A DNA stretch of 64,000 bases from Parvibaculum sp040216885. GTDB taxonomy: Bacteria; Pseudomonadota; Alphaproteobacteria; Parvibaculales; Parvibaculaceae. The stretch spans positions 10,822 through 74,821 of the forward strand of contig JAVJOG010000004.1 in NCBI GenBank assembly GCA_040216885.1, given 5' to 3'. The position numbers were made by a program, and so were the translations under genes. Below are positions 9,156 to 17,733 of this stretch, piece by piece (position 1 is the stretch's first letter; every line of letters begins with the position of its first letter). A model generated the notes under the pieces. The model was not told the origin of the DNA. It worked only from the letters and a program-made list of their open reading frames with translations, and searched no databases.

Positions 9156-9320
9156 ATGACGAAACGCAAACCGCCGCCGAAGCCGCGAAATCCGGTTGCC
9201 AAGTCGCTGGCCGATCCGCTGTTCCACAAGCGTGTCGTCAAGGCGAAGCGCAAATATTCGCGCAAGAAGGACGAGCCGCCCGTCGAGGACGATCAAGTGG
9301 CCGAAGAAGACGCGGACTGA
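9156..9320 (+). CDS. arfA: ArfA-like alternative ribosome rescue factor
   Basis: This is a 54-residue basic protein with a central core PVAKSLADPLFHKRVVKAKR and a following KYSRKK. The core closely resembles the conserved N-terminal block of ArfA (DPLFxxRVxxxKxxxxYxRK), which binds the empty mRNA channel of stalled ribosomes and recruits a release factor. GAGGATGCCCA precedes the ATG. Its last 28 bases overlap the convergent lysR gene. Unlike E. coli ArfA, the tail after the core is acidic and short. The family call rests on recalled motif similarity. Confidence 0.65.
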   Translation: MTKRKPPPKPRNPVAKSLADPLFHKRVVKAKRKYSRKKDEPPVEDDQVAEEDAD

Positions 9321-10225
9321 GCCAGCCACCGCGCCTTGCCCGGCCCGAAATGCTCGGCCGCGAAATCGACAAAGGCGCGCACCTTGGCCGACAGATGCCG
9401 CGTATGCGGATAGATGACATGGAGCCGCAGGGGCGGCATCGACCAGCCCGCGAGTGCGCGCACAAGCCGCCCCGCGCGCAATTCCTCGTGACAGACGAAG
9501 TCGGGCGAAAGGCAGAGGCCGGCGCCCGCCCGCAGCAGCGGCAACATCGCATCCGCGTTGTTGCAGAACATATGTCCCTTGACCTCGACATCCTCGCGCA
9601 CGCCGCCCGGACCGGCGAAACTCATATGTTCGGGCCGCGACAGCAGCGTGTAGAGCAGGAAGCGATGCGCCGCGAGATCGGATGGACGCGCCGGCATCCC
9701 GTATTTTTCGAAATAGGCGGGCGCGCCGACGACATGGCGTTCGACCGGCGCGAGCTGGCGCGCGATCAGGCTTGAATCCTCAAGCGCCGAAATCCTGAGC
9801 GAGACGTCGAACCCCTCCTCGATCAGATCGACGCGGCGGTCGTTGAGCACGAGATCGACATCGAGATCGGGATAGCGCGCCAGAAGCGCCGGCAGCGCCG
9901 GCCCGAGCTCGAGAATGCCGAAACTCATCGGCGCATTGATGCGCAGCCGCCCGCGCACCTGACCCTCGATGCAGTTGGCCTCGGCGGCGGCCTCTTCCGC
10001 CTCTGCGACGATGCGGCTCGCGCGCTCGAAAACCAGCGCGCCCGCCTCCGTCACCGCAACGCGCCGCGTCGTCCGGTTGAGGAGACGCACGCCGAGCTGG
10101 TCTTCCAGCGCCGACACCTGGCGGCTGACCATCGATTTGGAAAGCCCCAGCGCCTCCGCCGCCGCGGTGAACCCGCCCAGCTCGACAACCCGCGCAAAAA
10201 CCGCAAACCCGTTGAGATCCGCCAT
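9293..10225 (-). CDS. LysR family transcriptional regulator
   Basis: The protein has 310 residues. An N-terminal winged helix-turn-helix of LysR type occupies residues about 5-64 (GGFTAAAEALGLSKSMVSRQVSALE). A substrate-binding domain with LINAP-like and DLVLNDRRVDL segments follows. ATG 10225 was chosen because it places the HTH at the usual position; a further 45 upstream codons are open but do not look coding. It diverges from wrbA, with a dyad operator between them, so it probably controls the wrbA-pirin-GHR genes in response to quinones or aromatic electrophiles. The regulatory link is inference. Confidence 0.88.
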   Translation of the reverse strand: MADLNGFAVFARVVELGGFTAAAEALGLSKSMVSRQVSALEDQLGVRLLNRTTRRVAVTEAGALVFERASRIVAEAEEAAAEANCIEGQVRGRLRINAPMSFGILELGPALPALLARYPDLDVDLVLNDRRVDLIEEGFDVSLRISALEDSSLIARQLAPVERHVVGAPAYFEKYGMPARPSDLAAHRFLLYTLLSRPEHMSFAGPGGVREDVEVKGHMFCNNADAMLPLLRAGAGLCLSPDFVCHEELRAGRLVRALAGWSMPPLRLHVIYPHTRHLSAKVRAFVDFAAEHFGPGKARWLAQSASSSAT

Positions 10226-10228
10226 CAC

Positions 10229-10250
10229 ATTGTTCCTTATTAGCAACAAT
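10229..10250. promoter_or_regulatory. LysR-type operator dyad
   Basis: ATTGTT-N10-AACAAT is a perfect six-base dyad that contains the T-N11-A pattern of LysR regulators. It begins four bases upstream of the lysR start codon and about 100 bases upstream of wrbA. A second CAAT-N8-ATTG dyad lies just to the right, around 10257-10272. The arrangement fits autoregulation plus control of the divergent operon. Confidence 0.6.
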
Positions 10251-10349
10251 TTGTTCCAATTACATCGGATTGTATCTCCATAAACGCCAATTAGATAGGA
10301 GGCATGGATTTGACTACATCCCTTTCGGGGGCTCGAACAGGAGAGCGGC

Positions 10350-10961
10350 ATGACCGACAAGACCAGAATTCTCGTCCTCTATCACAGCTCATACGGCCAC
10401 ATCGAAACGCTGGCGAAAGCCGTTGCCGAAGGTGCCGCGAGCGTCGGCGGCGTCGAAGTGGCGCTGAAGCGCGTGCCCGAGACCATGCCCGAAGCGGCGA
10501 TGAAGAATGCGGGCATGAAGACCGACCAGAAGGCGCCGGTCGCCAGCCCTCAGGAACTGGCTGATTATGACGGCATCGTCTTCGGCAGCCCCACCCGCTT
10601 CGGCAACATGACGGGCCAGATGCGCACCTTCCTCGACCAGACGGGCGGCCTCTGGTCGAAGGGCGCGCTGGCCGGCAAGCCCGGCAGCGTCTTCACCTCG
10701 ACCGGCACCGGCGGCGGCAACGAAACGACCATCACCTCGTTCCATTCGACGCTGCTGCATCACGGCATGGTCGTTGTCGGCCTGCCCTATTCAGTCGGCA
10801 CCGAATTATTCGACATCTCGGAAGTGCGCGGCGGATCGCCCTATGGCGCATCGACGCTGGCCGGCGGCGACGGCAGCCGCACCCCGAGCGACAAGGAACT
10901 GAGCCTCGCCCGCAAACAGGGCGCGCATGTCGCGCGCATCGCAAGCAAGTTGAAGCACTAG
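10350..10961 (+). CDS. wrbA: NAD(P)H:quinone oxidoreductase WrbA
   Basis: This is a 203-residue flavodoxin-fold protein of usual WrbA length. The FMN phosphate-binding loop is seen in YHSSYGHIETLA (about residues 10-21). The family segments GSPTRFGNMTGQMRTFLDQTG and STGTGGGNETT are present. It reduces quinones by two electrons to quinols, avoiding semiquinone radicals. An AGGAGAG-like site precedes the ATG. It is the first gene of a tight unit with a pirin and a glutathionyl-hydroquinone reductase, a combination that suggests quinone detoxification. Confidence 0.93.
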   Translation: MTDKTRILVLYHSSYGHIETLAKAVAEGAASVGGVEVALKRVPETMPEAAMKNAGMKTDQKAPVASPQELADYDGIVFGSPTRFGNMTGQMRTFLDQTGGLWSKGALAGKPGSVFTSTGTGGGNETTITSFHSTLLHHGMVVVGLPYSVGTELFDISEVRGGSPYGASTLAGGDGSRTPSDKELSLARKQGAHVARIASKLKH

Positions 10962-11005
10962 CATCCGGCCCCGCGCAAAAGCCCGGCGCCGACAAGGAGA
11001 AAACC

Positions 11006-11716
11006 ATGATCGACATTCGCACGTTTGAAAGTCTTGGTGGCGCCGATCACGGCTGGCTGAAGGCAAAGCATCACTTCTCCTTCGCCGGCTACCATGACGA
11101 AGCGCGCATGGGCTGGGGCAAGCTCCGGGTCTGGAATGACGACCTCATCCGCGCCGGCACCGGCTTCCCGTTGCACGGCCATCGCGACATGGAAATCATT
11201 ACCTATGTGCGCGAAGGCGCGGTCAGCCACCGCGATCACCTGAACAATGAAGGCCGCACAAAAGCCGGCGACGTGCAGGTGATGTCGGCCGGCACCGGCA
11301 TCCGTCACGAGGAATGGAATCTGGAAAGCGAAGATGCGCGTATTTTCCAGATCTGGGTCGAGCCCGCCCGCCGGGGTATCGCGCCGCGCTGGGAAACCGC
11401 CTCCTTTCCGAAGGAAGGCCGGAAAGGAAAGCTGGTGCCGCTCGCCAGCGGCAGGGCGAACGCACCGGCCGAGGCATTGTGGATCGCGCAGGATGCCGAA
11501 ATTCTCGGCGCGACGCTCGACGCGGGCACCGAAGTGACCCATGTCACTCAGGAAGGCCGCCTCGTCTATCTCGTTCCGGCGCGCGGTCGCATTACGGTGA
11601 ACGGCGTGACGGTACCGGAACGCGCCGGCGCCGCCATCCGCGGCGAAACCGAACTCGTCATCCGCGCCGGCGAGGAGGCCGAAATCCTTCTGGTGGACCT
11701 GCCGCCCGAGGACTGA
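11006..11716 (+). CDS. Pirin family protein (quercetinase-like cupin)
   Basis: This is a 236-residue cupin. It carries the pirin metal site segment FPLHGHRDMEIITYV (His residues near 59 and 61) and GTGIRHEEWN (His near 101, Glu near 103). Short bacterial pirins of this size often have quercetin 2,3-dioxygenase activity or act as redox-sensing proteins. An AAGGAGAAAACC site precedes the ATG. It lies 44 bases after wrbA and 32 bases before the GHR gene, so the three are probably one transcript. Confidence 0.92.
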   Translation: MIDIRTFESLGGADHGWLKAKHHFSFAGYHDEARMGWGKLRVWNDDLIRAGTGFPLHGHRDMEIITYVREGAVSHRDHLNNEGRTKAGDVQVMSAGTGIRHEEWNLESEDARIFQIWVEPARRGIAPRWETASFPKEGRKGKLVPLASGRANAPAEALWIAQDAEILGATLDAGTEVTHVTQEGRLVYLVPARGRITVNGVTVPERAGAAIRGETELVIRAGEEAEILLVDLPPED

Positions 11717-11748
11717 ACGGCAAAGCGGCGCAACGAAAGGAAAGCACG

Positions 11749-12735
11749 ATGGGACTTCTGGTGGACGGAAAATGGACCGACAAGGGATACGACACCAAGT
11801 CGACCGGCGGCCGCTTCGTCCGCCAGGATTCCACCTTCCGCAACTGGGTGACGGCGGACGGCGCCCCGGGCCCGACGGGCGAAGCCGGCTTCATGGCCGA
11901 GGCCGGGCGCTATCACCTCTATGTGTCGCTGGCCTGCCCCTGGGCGCACCGCACGCTGGTTTTCCGCGCCCTCAAGAAGCTCGACAGCATGATTTCGCTG
12001 ACGATCGCCGATCCGCCGATGCTGGAAGAAGGCTGGACGATGCGCGGCGAAGGCGGCACGCACGACATCGTCAACGGCAAGACCCGCCTCCATGAAATCT
12101 ACACGCTGGCGAAACCCGGCTACACCGGCCGCGTCACGGTACCGGTGCTGTGGGACAAGAAAACCGGAACCATCGTCTCCAACGAATCCGCCGACATCAT
12201 CCGCATGTTGAATTCGGCATTCGACGGCATCGAGGGCGTTGACTCAGGCGTCGATTTCTATCCACCGGCCTTGCGCGGTGAAATCGACGCCATCAATGAA
12301 GCCGTCTATGATCGCGTCAACAACGGTGTCTACAAGGCAGGCTTCGCGACCGAACAATCCGTTTACGAGGAAGCGGTGAAGGCGCTCTTCGCCGAGCTCG
12401 ACCGGCTCGAAAACATTCTGTCCCGGCGGCGCTGGCTTGCCGGCGACCCGCTCACCGAAGCGGACTTGCGCCTTTTCACGACGCTGATCCGCTTCGATGC
12501 CGTCTATCACGGTCACTTCAAATGCAACCTGCGCCGCATCGCCGATTATCCGAACCTCTCGGGCTTGTTGCGCAGAATCTACAACACGCCGGGCATTGCT
12601 GCGACGGTGAACTTCGATCACATCAAGCAGCACTATTACGGCAGCCACAAAACGATCAACCCCACCGGCATTGTGCCGGTGGGGCCGATCCTCGATCTCG
12701 ACGAACCGCGCGAAAGGAAACGCGCCGCCTCGTGA
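11749..12735 (+). CDS. Glutathionyl-hydroquinone reductase (Xi-class GST)
   Basis: The protein has 328 residues. The N-terminal thioredoxin-like domain carries LACPWAHR near residues 61-68; the Cys-Pro-Trp-Ala motif with a catalytic Cys is diagnostic for Xi-class GSTs (YqjG/PcpF/EcmB type). These enzymes remove glutathione from glutathionyl-hydroquinones. The C-terminal helical domain contains the family segments EADLRLFTTLIRFDAVY and YNTPGI. AAAGGAAAG precedes the ATG. Its place after wrbA and pirin supports a role in recycling or detoxifying quinones. Confidence 0.92.
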   Translation: MGLLVDGKWTDKGYDTKSTGGRFVRQDSTFRNWVTADGAPGPTGEAGFMAEAGRYHLYVSLACPWAHRTLVFRALKKLDSMISLTIADPPMLEEGWTMRGEGGTHDIVNGKTRLHEIYTLAKPGYTGRVTVPVLWDKKTGTIVSNESADIIRMLNSAFDGIEGVDSGVDFYPPALRGEIDAINEAVYDRVNNGVYKAGFATEQSVYEEAVKALFAELDRLENILSRRRWLAGDPLTEADLRLFTTLIRFDAVYHGHFKCNLRRIADYPNLSGLLRRIYNTPGIAATVNFDHIKQHYYGSHKTINPTGIVPVGPILDLDEPRERKRAAS

Positions 12736-12738
12736 CGG

Positions 12739-13110
12739 TCAGTTGACCGCCGATTGGCGTTTCTCAAGCACCTGCTTGACGGCAAGGCCGGTGTTGCGTT
12801 TCTCGCTGTAGCGCATCGAGCGCGGCAACGCGAAATGATAGGCGCGCAACGCCGCATCGCTGCTCTGGCGCATGGTGCGGTCGACATCCGTGAACACGCA
12901 GGCGTTCGCCTGATGGTTTGACCGGTGGAGATCGTTGCAATGACGAACCGCCCGGCGCAGCGCGCGTTCCTGCTGGGTATTGAGCTGCGTGAGCGCGGCT
13001 TCGTCGGCCGGCAATGCGCTCCAGTCGACGCTGTCCGTGGCCTGCGCGACACCGATCCCGCCAAGCGCCAGCACCGCAATCACGCAGCCTCCGATGATCT
13101 TCTGTCTCAT
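12739..13110 (-). CDS. Small secreted protein of unknown function
   Basis: This is a 123-residue protein with a signal peptide (hydrophobic GGCVIAVLALGGIGVAQA). The mature part holds two cysteines about 16 residues apart (RHCNDL and NACVFTDVD), which could form a disulphide. ATG 13110 was chosen because GGAGGTTGCC immediately precedes it; upstream in-frame codons would spoil the signal peptide. I do not recognise a family. It is convergent with the GHR gene, with three bases between the stops. Confidence 0.65.
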   Translation of the reverse strand: MRQKIIGGCVIAVLALGGIGVAQATDSVDWSALPADEAALTQLNTQQERALRRAVRHCNDLHRSNHQANACVFTDVDRTMRQSSDAALRAYHFALPRSMRYSEKRNTGLAVKQVLEKRQSAVN

Positions 13111-13275
13111 GGCAACCTCCATCCGCGCGCCCGATTGCAGGCGCATCGTCACAAGCCGCCCCCGCCGGTATTTTCCTAATCCGTAATTGTGGCGAAAAAT
13201 AATCATGGGCAGCCCCCGCGCCATCCTTAAGATCGGCTATAAAAAAAGCAACGCAATCGAAGGGACAAGGGGTAA

Positions 13276-14703
13276 ATGGCCAGTTTTCCGGACTACGACA
13301 AATATGACGGTCTGGGCCTTGCCGCCCTGGTCAAACGCGGCGATGCGAGCGCGAGAGACCTGCTCGAAGAAGCGATCCTCCGTACCGAAACGATCGATCC
13401 CAAGATCAACGCCGTCGTGATGAAGCATTACGACGAGGCCCGCGCACAGGTCGCGCGTGGCCTGCCCGAAGGCCCGTTCAGCGGCGTGCCTTTTCTCCTG
13501 AAGGACCTGCACCTGCTGCTCGAAGGCACGGTCACGACTTTTGGCTCGGCCTTGTTCGAAGGCAACAAGGCCGATCACAACTCGACGCTGACCGAACGCT
13601 ACCTGAAGGCCGGTCTCGTTATCTTCGGCAAGACCAACTCGCCCGAATTCGGCCTCGCCGGCACCACGGAGCCGCGGCTCTACGGGCCCACGCGCAATCC
13701 CTGGAACCTCGATCGCTCGCCCGGCGGTTCGTCGGGCGGCGCGGCGGCGGCGGTCGCGGCCGGCATTTTGCCTTTCGCCAACGCCAGCGACGGCGGCGGT
13801 TCGATCCGCATTCCGGCCGCCGCCTGCGGCCTTTTCGGGTTGAAGCCGACGCGCGGCCGCACACCGATGGGCCCCGATCGCGGCGAGGGCTGGGCCGGCC
13901 TCTCGATCTCGCATGTCGTCTCGCGCACAGTGCGCGACAGCGCCGCCGCGCTCGACGCAACGGCCGGCGACGCGCCGGGTGATCCCTACGCGGCGCCGGC
14001 GCCGGCGCGTCCTTTCCTGCAGGAAGTCGGCGCCCGACCCGGCCGCCTGCGCATCGCCTTCACGACGCGGCGCTCCGATGGTTCGCAGTGCCACCCCGAT
14101 GTCGTCGCGGCGGTGATGGAGGCGGCAGCGCTTTGCGAAACGCTCGGCCATCATGTCGGGGAGGCAGCCCCACCGCTCGTCCGCGAGGAAATCTCGAAGC
14201 ACCAGGCGACCATCGTCGGCGCCAACATCGCGCTGACCTTCCGCCAGCGCGCCGCCGCTCTTGGCCGCGAGGTGACGCAGAACGATGTCGAGCACATTAC
14301 CTGGCTGATTGCCCGGGCCGCCGAGGCGCGCAACAGTGCCGACTACGCCGAGGCGACGCTTTTCATCCACCGCCTCGGCCGCCAGATCGCCGCCTTCCAG
14401 GAAAACTACGACGTGCTGCTGGCGCCGACGCTCGGCGTCCCGCCCATCCCGCTCGGCGCGCTCAACATGATGACGGAGGATGTCGGCGAATATATGCGCG
14501 TCAGCTACGAATACATGCCGGGCACCGCCATCGCCAACATGACCGGCCAGCCCTCAATGTCGGTACCGCTCCACTGGAACGCCGCCGGCCTGCCGGTCGG
14601 CACGATGTTCACCGGCCGCTTCGGCGACGAGGCGACATTGTTCCGCCTCGCCGCGCAACTGGAAGAAGCGCGCCCCTGGGCCGAGCGGCGGCCGGCGCTC
14701 TGA
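13276..14703 (+). CDS. Amidase signature family hydrolase
   Basis: The protein has 475 residues. The Ser-cisSer-Lys triad is visible: Lys in LLKDLH (about 76), the glycine-rich GGSSGGAAAAVAAG (from about 150) and the downstream SDGGGSIRIPA with the nucleophilic serine region near 175. The architecture and length match bacterial amidases such as AmiE/GatA paralogues. No gatC or gatB lies nearby, so this is an independent amidase and not a tRNA amidotransferase subunit. It is preceded by GACAAGGGGTAA. The natural amide substrate is unknown. Confidence 0.9.
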   Translation: MASFPDYDKYDGLGLAALVKRGDASARDLLEEAILRTETIDPKINAVVMKHYDEARAQVARGLPEGPFSGVPFLLKDLHLLLEGTVTTFGSALFEGNKADHNSTLTERYLKAGLVIFGKTNSPEFGLAGTTEPRLYGPTRNPWNLDRSPGGSSGGAAAAVAAGILPFANASDGGGSIRIPAAACGLFGLKPTRGRTPMGPDRGEGWAGLSISHVVSRTVRDSAAALDATAGDAPGDPYAAPAPARPFLQEVGARPGRLRIAFTTRRSDGSQCHPDVVAAVMEAAALCETLGHHVGEAAPPLVREEISKHQATIVGANIALTFRQRAAALGREVTQNDVEHITWLIARAAEARNSADYAEATLFIHRLGRQIAAFQENYDVLLAPTLGVPPIPLGALNMMTEDVGEYMRVSYEYMPGTAIANMTGQPSMSVPLHWNAAGLPVGTMFTGRFGDEATLFRLAAQLEEARPWAERRPAL

Positions 14704-14706
14704 ACA

Positions 14707-15183
14707 TCACCACAATTCGTCCGGCGCGCGGCCCTCGGCAATCTCCGCGATGCGCCGCCGCGTCGATGCGCTGATGCCCTCCGGCAGCGCATCGACAGCG
14801 AAGAAACCGGCCTCGGCGATCTCCGGACTTTTGCGCGGCACTTGCTCGTAGGCGCCGTGGTCGAGCACGTAGAGCGCCACATGGTCGGATTTGAACTCGC
14901 GGAAATTGGCATAGAGCCCGGCAAGCCGCGCCTCACCCCGCATCATGACGCCGGCTTCCTCGTCGAGTTCGCGCCGGAGCGAGGCCAGCATCGTCTCCCC
15001 GCGCTCGACGCCGCCGCCCGGCAGGTACCATCCGGCAATATATGTATGCCGCACCAGCAGCACGCGGCCCTCCGCGTCGAACACGACGGCGCGCACGCCG
15101 GCCGTTAGCGGCCGCCGGACCCGCCAGTAGAGGCGCGCCAGCGGCCGGGCAATCCTCCACAAAAGAACGCGAAAACCGGCCAT
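14707..15183 (-). CDS. NUDIX hydrolase
   Basis: The protein has 158 residues. A complete Nudix box is present at about residues 56-78 in the pattern Gx5Ex7RELxEExGV (starting GGVERGE, ending EEAGV), with the metal-binding Glu residues intact. The N-terminus is basic and hydrophobic. Such enzymes hydrolyse nucleoside diphosphates linked to another moiety. The substrate cannot be told from sequence. Its stop lies three bases from the amidase stop (convergent). Confidence 0.88.
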   Translation of the reverse strand: MAGFRVLLWRIARPLARLYWRVRRPLTAGVRAVVFDAEGRVLLVRHTYIAGWYLPGGGVERGETMLASLRRELDEEAGVMMRGEARLAGLYANFREFKSDHVALYVLDHGAYEQVPRKSPEIAEAGFFAVDALPEGISASTRRRIAEIAEGRAPDELW

Positions 15184-15293
15184 CGCCGCAATCTAGCACG
15201 GGGTCCGGCCGCGGGCGCCTTTAGATCTCGTCAACCCTCGCCGCGTAGTCTCTGTCCGGGCGGCGCGTTTGGCGTCGGGACAGGCAGAACGAC

Positions 15294-16112
15294 ATGGGCC
15301 TTTTTTCGAATCTGATCGCGCGGCGAAAACTCGAACCGCCGGCGCCGGTCGAAACGCCGCGCGTGACGCAGGCGGCGCTGAAGCGCGCCTTGCGCAGCAC
15401 CGCCATGGCGTCCGGCTCGCAACTCGCCGCCGAACTCGGCCAGCGCATCGCCACCGCCCTCAGCACCGTCGAAACCGCCGTGCTCGCCATCGACGCCGTG
15501 ACCGAGCGGCTGCGCGAAGCGGCCGATCTGGTGGCCGACGCCGGCCGCAATGCCGACATCGGACGCCGCGCCCTGCTGGCCGGCCGCTACGACGATGTGC
15601 GCGCCGAGATCGACGCCATCGTCGCATCGGCCTCGCACAACAGCGTCAACCTGATCGGCGGCCGGCGCATCGGTGGGCAGCACACGAGTTTCGAAATCGC
15701 GCTCGACGGCGAGGACCGTGCCGGCATCTCCATCGCCGTGATCAACCTGACGACCGGTGAGAGCGGCCTGTCGCTTTCGCCACCGCGCAGCGCCTTCGCC
15801 GACGATGCCGAAATCGAGGCCATCTCGGCCGAAATCGGCGCCGCCCGCATATCGGCGGCGGCCGCAGCCGAACGCTTCTCCGACCACGCGGCGCTGATCG
15901 CAGACCGGCTGGCCCGCCTGATCGCCATTGCCGGGTCCCATCCCGTCGAAACGCAGCTTCCGACCGGCGCCGATGCCGAAGACCCCGATACCCCGGTGCA
16001 CCCCGACACCGAATACGAACTCGGCATGGGCGCGGTCGAGGAAAAGCTCCGTGCACTCGCCACCCGCCTGAACGGCGATGGAGCGAAAGACACCGGCGGC
16101 GCGGACACCTGA
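15294..16112 (+). CDS. Flagellin-like protein
   Basis: The protein has 272 residues. Residues about 50-125 resemble the flagellin N-terminal helical domain: heptad-like ALSTVETAVLAIDAVTERLREAADL, then DDVRAEIDAIVASASHNSVNLIGG, like the flagellin segment ending in an N-x-NLL turn. Residues about 180-215 (EAISAEIGAARISAAAAAERF) resemble the C-terminal D0/D1 helix. The middle is short and the N-terminal 25 residues are atypical, and the C-terminal tail is acidic. It could be a minor flagellin, a flagellin-related chaperone partner or an unrelated coiled-coil protein. It is about 22 kb from the flagellar island. The call is tentative. Confidence 0.5.
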   Translation: MGLFSNLIARRKLEPPAPVETPRVTQAALKRALRSTAMASGSQLAAELGQRIATALSTVETAVLAIDAVTERLREAADLVADAGRNADIGRRALLAGRYDDVRAEIDAIVASASHNSVNLIGGRRIGGQHTSFEIALDGEDRAGISIAVINLTTGESGLSLSPPRSAFADDAEIEAISAEIGAARISAAAAAERFSDHAALIADRLARLIAIAGSHPVETQLPTGADAEDPDTPVHPDTEYELGMGAVEEKLRALATRLNGDGAKDTGGADT

Positions 16113-16172
16113 CCGCATCGCCGAACGCCCGCCTTGTGCTAGCATGACCTCCAAAACCGGAGGTCGCATAAG

Positions 16173-17054
16173 ATGACGCTGCACAATGCGGGCGAAAGCC
16201 TGGCCCATGAAGGCCCCAACGCCGAACAGATCGAATACTGGAACGGCGATGCCGGCGACCGATGGGCGCGCTATCAGGACAAGCTCGATGGCCTGCTGCA
16301 ACCCTTCTCGGAAGCAGTGCTGCACATCGCCGCGGTGAAACCCGGCGATCGGACCATCGATGTCGGTTGCGGCTGCGGCGCCACGACATTCGAGCTTGCG
16401 GCGCGCGCCGGCACCGGCGGAAAGACCCTTGGCGTCGATATTTCCGCACCGATGATCGCCCGCGCGCGGCAACGCGCCGAGGCGATGAAAAGCCCGGCCG
16501 AATTCATGCTGGCCGATGCATCGGCGCATCCCTTCGCGCCGGGCTCTTTCGATCTTCTGGCGTCGCGCTTCGGCATCATGTTCTTTCTCGAACCGGTGCC
16601 GGCCTTCGCGCATATGCGCGCCGCGCTCGCGCATGGCGGCCGCGTCGCCTTCGCCTGCTGGCGGCCGATGAAGGAAAACCCCTGGATCGCGGCACCGCTG
16701 TTTGCCGCCCTGCCCCACATCCCCAAGCAGGAACCGGCGATCCCCGGCGCGCCCGGCCCCTTCGCCTTTGACGACCGCGACCGCTTGCACGGCGTTCTGA
16801 CGAAGGCGGGATACAGCGCCGTCGAGATCGAGCCGTTCGACGCACCGCTCGCGGTCGGCACCGGCACCGATCCGGTCGCCGATGCGTTGCAACAGACGCT
16901 CGACATCGGCCCGCTTGCCCGCATTTTCCGGGAGCTGGACGACGAGCAGCGCCGCCTGTCGACCGGCGCCGTGCAAGAGGCACTTGCCCGTCACGTCAAG
17001 GATGGCCGCGTGGTCATGGGCGGCGCGGTCTGGCTCGTAACGGCACGCGCCTGA
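16173..17054 (+). CDS. Class I SAM-dependent methyltransferase
   Basis: The protein has 293 residues. The SAM-binding glycine motif DVGCGCGATT lies at about 63-72, the acidic post-II residue in LGVDISAPM, and motif III in FDLLASRFGIMFF. The N-terminal EQIEYWNGDAGDRWARYQD resembles the UbiE-like family with an N-terminal YWN element seen in many Alphaproteobacteria. It is probably monocistronic. The methyl acceptor is unknown. Confidence 0.85.
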   Translation: MTLHNAGESLAHEGPNAEQIEYWNGDAGDRWARYQDKLDGLLQPFSEAVLHIAAVKPGDRTIDVGCGCGATTFELAARAGTGGKTLGVDISAPMIARARQRAEAMKSPAEFMLADASAHPFAPGSFDLLASRFGIMFFLEPVPAFAHMRAALAHGGRVAFACWRPMKENPWIAAPLFAALPHIPKQEPAIPGAPGPFAFDDRDRLHGVLTKAGYSAVEIEPFDAPLAVGTGTDPVADALQQTLDIGPLARIFRELDDEQRRLSTGAVQEALARHVKDGRVVMGGAVWLVTARA

Positions 17055-17224
17055 ACACGGAAACAGCGGAATTCCGCAAAAATTTGTCTCTCATTCGCCC
17101 GCCGCCGGTTCCTTTTTCTTAAGGAACGGCGACTAGGATTGATTCCGGTAAAGGTTGAAACGGGGGGAATGATGGGCGCACGCACCTGCAGCCGTCATTG
17201 TCCGTTTCATTTGCGGGTGGGGGC

Positions 17225-17722
17225 ATGACGCAATCGATCTTCAAATCGCTGACCGTTCTGGTCGTCGACGACAGCGCCTATATGCGGCATCTGCTGATGA
17301 CGCTGCTGCATGCGCTGGGCATCAGCGATGTTCATGTGGCCGCCGAAGGCGACGAGGCGTGGAAACTGTTCCGGCGCCACGAACCCGACATCGTCATCAC
17401 CGACGCGGCAATGCTGCCGGTCGACGGCTTCGCCTTCGCCGAACGGCTGCGCAACATCACCGGCGGCGGGCTCGGCATGGTGCCGATCATCATGGTGTCG
17501 GGCCACACCGACCTTGCGTCCATCGAACGCGCCCGCGACATCGGCATCACCGAGTTCCTGTCCAAACCCATTTCCGCCCGCAGCCTCTATCAGCGTCTGA
17601 TCCAGGTGATCGACCGTCCGCGCCAGTTCGTCGAAACGCCGACCTATCGCGGCCCCGACCGCCGCCGCCGCAACCAGCCCTATGACGGCGTCGACCGTCG
17701 CGGCGCGGTGGCACTTTTGTGA
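17225..17722 (+). CDS. CheY-like receiver protein (first of receiver-Hpt-receiver cassette)
   Basis: This 165-residue single-domain response regulator has the acidic pair in VVDDS (about residues 13-17), the phospho-acceptor Asp60 in VITDAAM, Ser/Thr in IIMVSGH and Lys in FLSKP. After the receiver it has a short tail, FVETPTYRGPDRRRR, shared with the second receiver downstream (FVETPGYRGP). ATG 17225 was chosen over 17198 because GGTGGGGG precedes it and the receiver begins at the normal place. It lies 11 bases before an Hpt gene. It has no DNA-binding domain, so it acts through phosphotransfer or protein contacts. Confidence 0.87.
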   Translation: MTQSIFKSLTVLVVDDSAYMRHLLMTLLHALGISDVHVAAEGDEAWKLFRRHEPDIVITDAAMLPVDGFAFAERLRNITGGGLGMVPIIMVSGHTDLASIERARDIGITEFLSKPISARSLYQRLIQVIDRPRQFVETPTYRGPDRRRRNQPYDGVDRRGAVALL

Positions 17723-17733
17723 GGGATTGACCG

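Noticed and set aside
9104..9775. Plus-strand open frame opposite lysR
   Set aside because: Fully antisense to the conserved LysR effector domain, with no start signal.
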